A stretch of 64,000 bases of DNA, taken from positions 49,626,826 to 49,690,825 of the forward strand of contig CP154956.1 in assembly GCA_039621445.1 (NCBI GenBank), written 5' to 3'. Both the position numbers and the translations under genes were made by a program. The notes under the pieces are model-generated. The model saw nothing but the letters and a program-made list of their open reading frames with translations. It did not search any database and was not told where the DNA came from. This DNA is from Euglena gracilis (lineage: Eukaryota > Euglenida > Euglenophyceae > Euglenales). Shown in pieces: positions 62,163 to 64,000 of this stretch (position 1 is the first letter of the stretch; every line of letters starts with the position of its first letter).

Positions 62163-63215
62163 CAAGAGATTCGGGAATCCGAACTAATTCGTGGTATGAT
62201 CCGCACCCCCACACCGGGTATTGGTCATACCTCCCAAATTCGTTTAGTAGCACCAATGGTGCAACAATGTTGTACCTCACCCCCACATGCGCAACCGCAT
62301 CACCATTCGCGCAATCGCGATTCCGCAAATTTGCATGGTACCTATGGTACACTAAGTGGTATGTTCCATGCACATTCGCAAAATAACCTGAACAATACCC
62401 TTGGTGCAACCACCGGTGTACCTGCACATGGTGCAATTTCGCGCCCGGGCCCACACCCCTGGAATACCACCAAAGGGCCACAGGTTTCTCAGAAAGATTT
62501 CAAAGGCACCATCGCGATAGCGAACAAGGTGAAGCCCCAATGGGACGGTGACCCCACCACATGGAAACAATTTTTCCGCGACTGGGAATATTACTGGGAT
62601 TTGAAGGGACCCACCCAAGATGACAACCCGGAGGTAATCAAGATGGAATTCATCGATTGCCTCCCGAGGGAAGAAAAAGAACGCGCCAGACAATTGGTCA
62701 TTGGCAGGCGCATTTCTTTTGAAGAATTGGTCGAGCAATATGCTTCCTCATGCTCCAGTGTGGTTTCCAGAATCAGCCTGGAAAACAAATGGCGGCAATT
62801 CACCCCCCAGGACCGCAAATGGAAGTCGATAGACTTGTGGTACTCCAAGTGGCTTGCACTAGCAGCCGAGGTTGATGAGTTAGGGGAAAAGCAAATCAAA
62901 GAACAATTTGATGCGGTATTACTGCGCTACATCCCCAGACTCATCAAGGAAATTCACCGCGAGGAACTCGCGGGACTCATTTTGACTCTCGATGAGCGAT
63001 GGAATTGTATTTCCAAACAAATGAAGTTATCACAACTTCTGGGACAGATTGAATCGGCATATCACCACCACCCTACCGCGGGTGTACCCACCGGTTCAGT
63101 CCCTGCAGTCCAAAGGACTACCTGCCCAAAATCACCACAATCACCATCGAGTGAGTCCAAAACGCCCTATCCGCGCTCAAACCCCAAATCCCCGACACGG
63201 GAATCCAAATCGCGC
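62163..63215 (+). CDS. gag: Gag capsid-like region of element 2
   Basis: The frame is shifted relative to the previous piece, beginning NQEIRESELIRGM and TPTPGIGH, which match element 1. The capsid-like region has KPQWDGDPTTWKQFFRDWEY, KMEFIDCLPREEKERARQLV and LALAAEVDELGEKQIKEQFD. A second 1-nt shift near 63,205-63,225 is needed to reach the zinc knuckle; without it the frame ends in TGA at 63,228. Confidence 0.8.
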
Positions 63216-63780
63216 TATTCGTGCTTCTGATCAAGTTTCGGACAAAGTGTGCTTTTTGTGTAATCAACCGGGACATATGTCTCGCGAATGTCCTAATCCC
63301 CAAGCACGAAAGCGCAGTAAGAGCCCCCGAGGATCCCTCTCTTCCTGGAGTTCGCGTTCCTCACGATCTGCGCATTCGCAGCGGTCGGGATACCGATCGG
63401 GTGATGGTAGACCGCGTTCCCGTTCACCCCACCGCAATAGCGGACGTGGTTTCATACCGCGTGGTCGGTCCCCCCCCCCTACCCGCAATCGGGATGCAAA
63501 TCGCGATTCTTCGCGATCTCGGTCGCGAAGTGGATCATCCTCTTCGCGATGTGCAAAGGCATATCCTCCCTTTTCGGATTTGCGCATAGCGCTCCCCATG
63601 CGCCTATGGCGCTGTCCAACACCCCCGCGCATATCACGCTTGCCGCACATAGTGCGAATCTCGCGCATATCTCGCTTGTTGCACATAGTGCGAATCTCGC
63701 GCACATCGCGCATTCCGTGGTATCGCGCATCACCGATGACTGGGTATATGCCCAACCCAACCATGCCCCTCCTGGATTGA
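63216..63780 (+). CDS. gag: Gag zinc knuckle and RS region of element 2, truncated by a deletion
   Basis: CCHC knuckle VCFLCNQPGHMSRECPN, followed by a Ser/Arg-rich stretch (RSPHRNSGRG, SRSRSRSGSSSSR) parallel to element 1 up to about 63,550. Beyond that the sequence is not gag-like. It holds two or three repeats of GCGCATATC...GCACATAGTGCGAATC (about 63,630-63,715), and the frame ends at TGA 63,778. The second zinc knuckle of element 1 is absent. Confidence 0.7.
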
Positions 63781-63785
63781 GATCC

Positions 63786-64000
63786 TATGGACATGTGTGT
63801 GGATGATTCACAATTCCGTTGTTCTGTGTTACAGCGTGTTCCCCCCCTTCAGGATGTTGAGCAGATCTCCAAGTACACCAAGGATACCCGGAATGCTTTC
63901 AATTTGGTCAATACCGAATTTTGAAACATTGGTTTTCAAAAATCGCCGATATGGCGGATTCCTTTGATTTGACCTTACAAATCGATGCATTCTCTTCCAA
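63786..64000 (+). pseudogene. pol: Pol pre-RT domain of element 2, partial at window end
   Basis: From about 63,880 a frame gives FGQYRILKHWFSKIADMADS and DLTLQIDAFSS, aligning with FGQYRILDRWFSKIATLADP and IDAFSSNAHARLP of element 1. Before it, a MCVDDSQFRCSVL-type stretch matches the preceding part of element 1. The protease is missing. A frame change near 63,905 is needed. Continues beyond the window. Confidence 0.7.

Larger units (their letters stand above)
59069..64000 (+). mobile_element. Second Ty3/gypsy element (element 2), 5' part, internally deleted
   Basis: A relative of element 1 in plus orientation: LTR 59,069-59,506, PBS, leader, gag and the start of pol, running off the window end. 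The proteins align along gag but are well diverged, so it is a different subfamily or an older copy. TAG/TAA codons are at 59,770, 60,160, 60,178, 60,892 and 62,158, and frameshifts near 62,160 and 63,215. About 1.5 kb present in element 1 (second zinc knuckle, gag end, protease) is missing between about 63,550 and 63,850. The 5-bp target duplication cannot be checked because the right end is outside the window; the left flank is CGAAG. Confidence 0.88.

Overview
This is eukaryotic nuclear DNA, most likely from a microbial eukaryote or alga. It has no bacterial-style operons. It is packed with satellites, LTR retrotransposons with chromodomain integrases and degenerate reverse transcriptase, and it carries a block of AT-rich mitochondrial DNA inserted among GC-rich repeats. 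I could not identify the species.

Layout. Positions 1-33,300 are non-coding repeats: an approx. 165-181 bp A/T-run satellite, 19-bp palindromic minisatellite arrays, modules of approx. 170-250 bp with internal dyad symmetry, G/C-run spacers and three copies of an approx. 1.2-1.5 kb element with palindromic terminal inverted repeats. These are arranged in higher-order units, including tandem copies of approx. 3.49 kb and approx. 3.14 kb. The many open frames there are products of the repeats, not genes. A 3.9-kb AT-rich insert (28,432-32,335) is a nuclear copy of mitochondrial DNA. It holds a recognisable 3' half of the large-subunit rRNA, scrambled reverse copies of parts of it, and an array of approx. 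14 hairpins whose paired arms change together. Positions 33,345-34,262 are a tandem repeat. Positions 34,262-39,950 are mostly unrecognised, with two pieces of a broken reverse transcriptase C-terminal region in opposite orientations.

Positions 39,950-59,068 hold the remains of a DNA element with two convergent genes: an SF1 (PIF1/RecD-like) helicase on the plus strand and a divergent family-B-like DNA polymerase on the minus strand. A 14.1-kb Ty3/gypsy chromodomain retrotransposon (41,422-55,508, minus strand) is inserted in the helicase gene. It has 411-bp LTRs, a TGGAG target duplication, PBS, polypurine tract, gag, pol and a large extra ORF after pol. A second, related but diverged element starts at 59,069 on the plus strand and runs off the window. 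It has a deletion joining gag to pol.

The most important observation concerns the genetic code. In all the long coherent frames the in-frame interruptions are TAA or TAG, never TGA, and the real ends are TGA. At two aligned positions one retrotransposon copy has TAG where the other has CAG or CAA. This fits a nuclear code in which UAA/UAG are read as glutamine and UGA is the main stop, as known in several ciliates, ulvophycean green algae, diplomonads and oxymonads. Simple decay by C-to-T change remains an alternative. Several 1-nt frameshifts lie in homopolymers and may be sequence errors or real decay.
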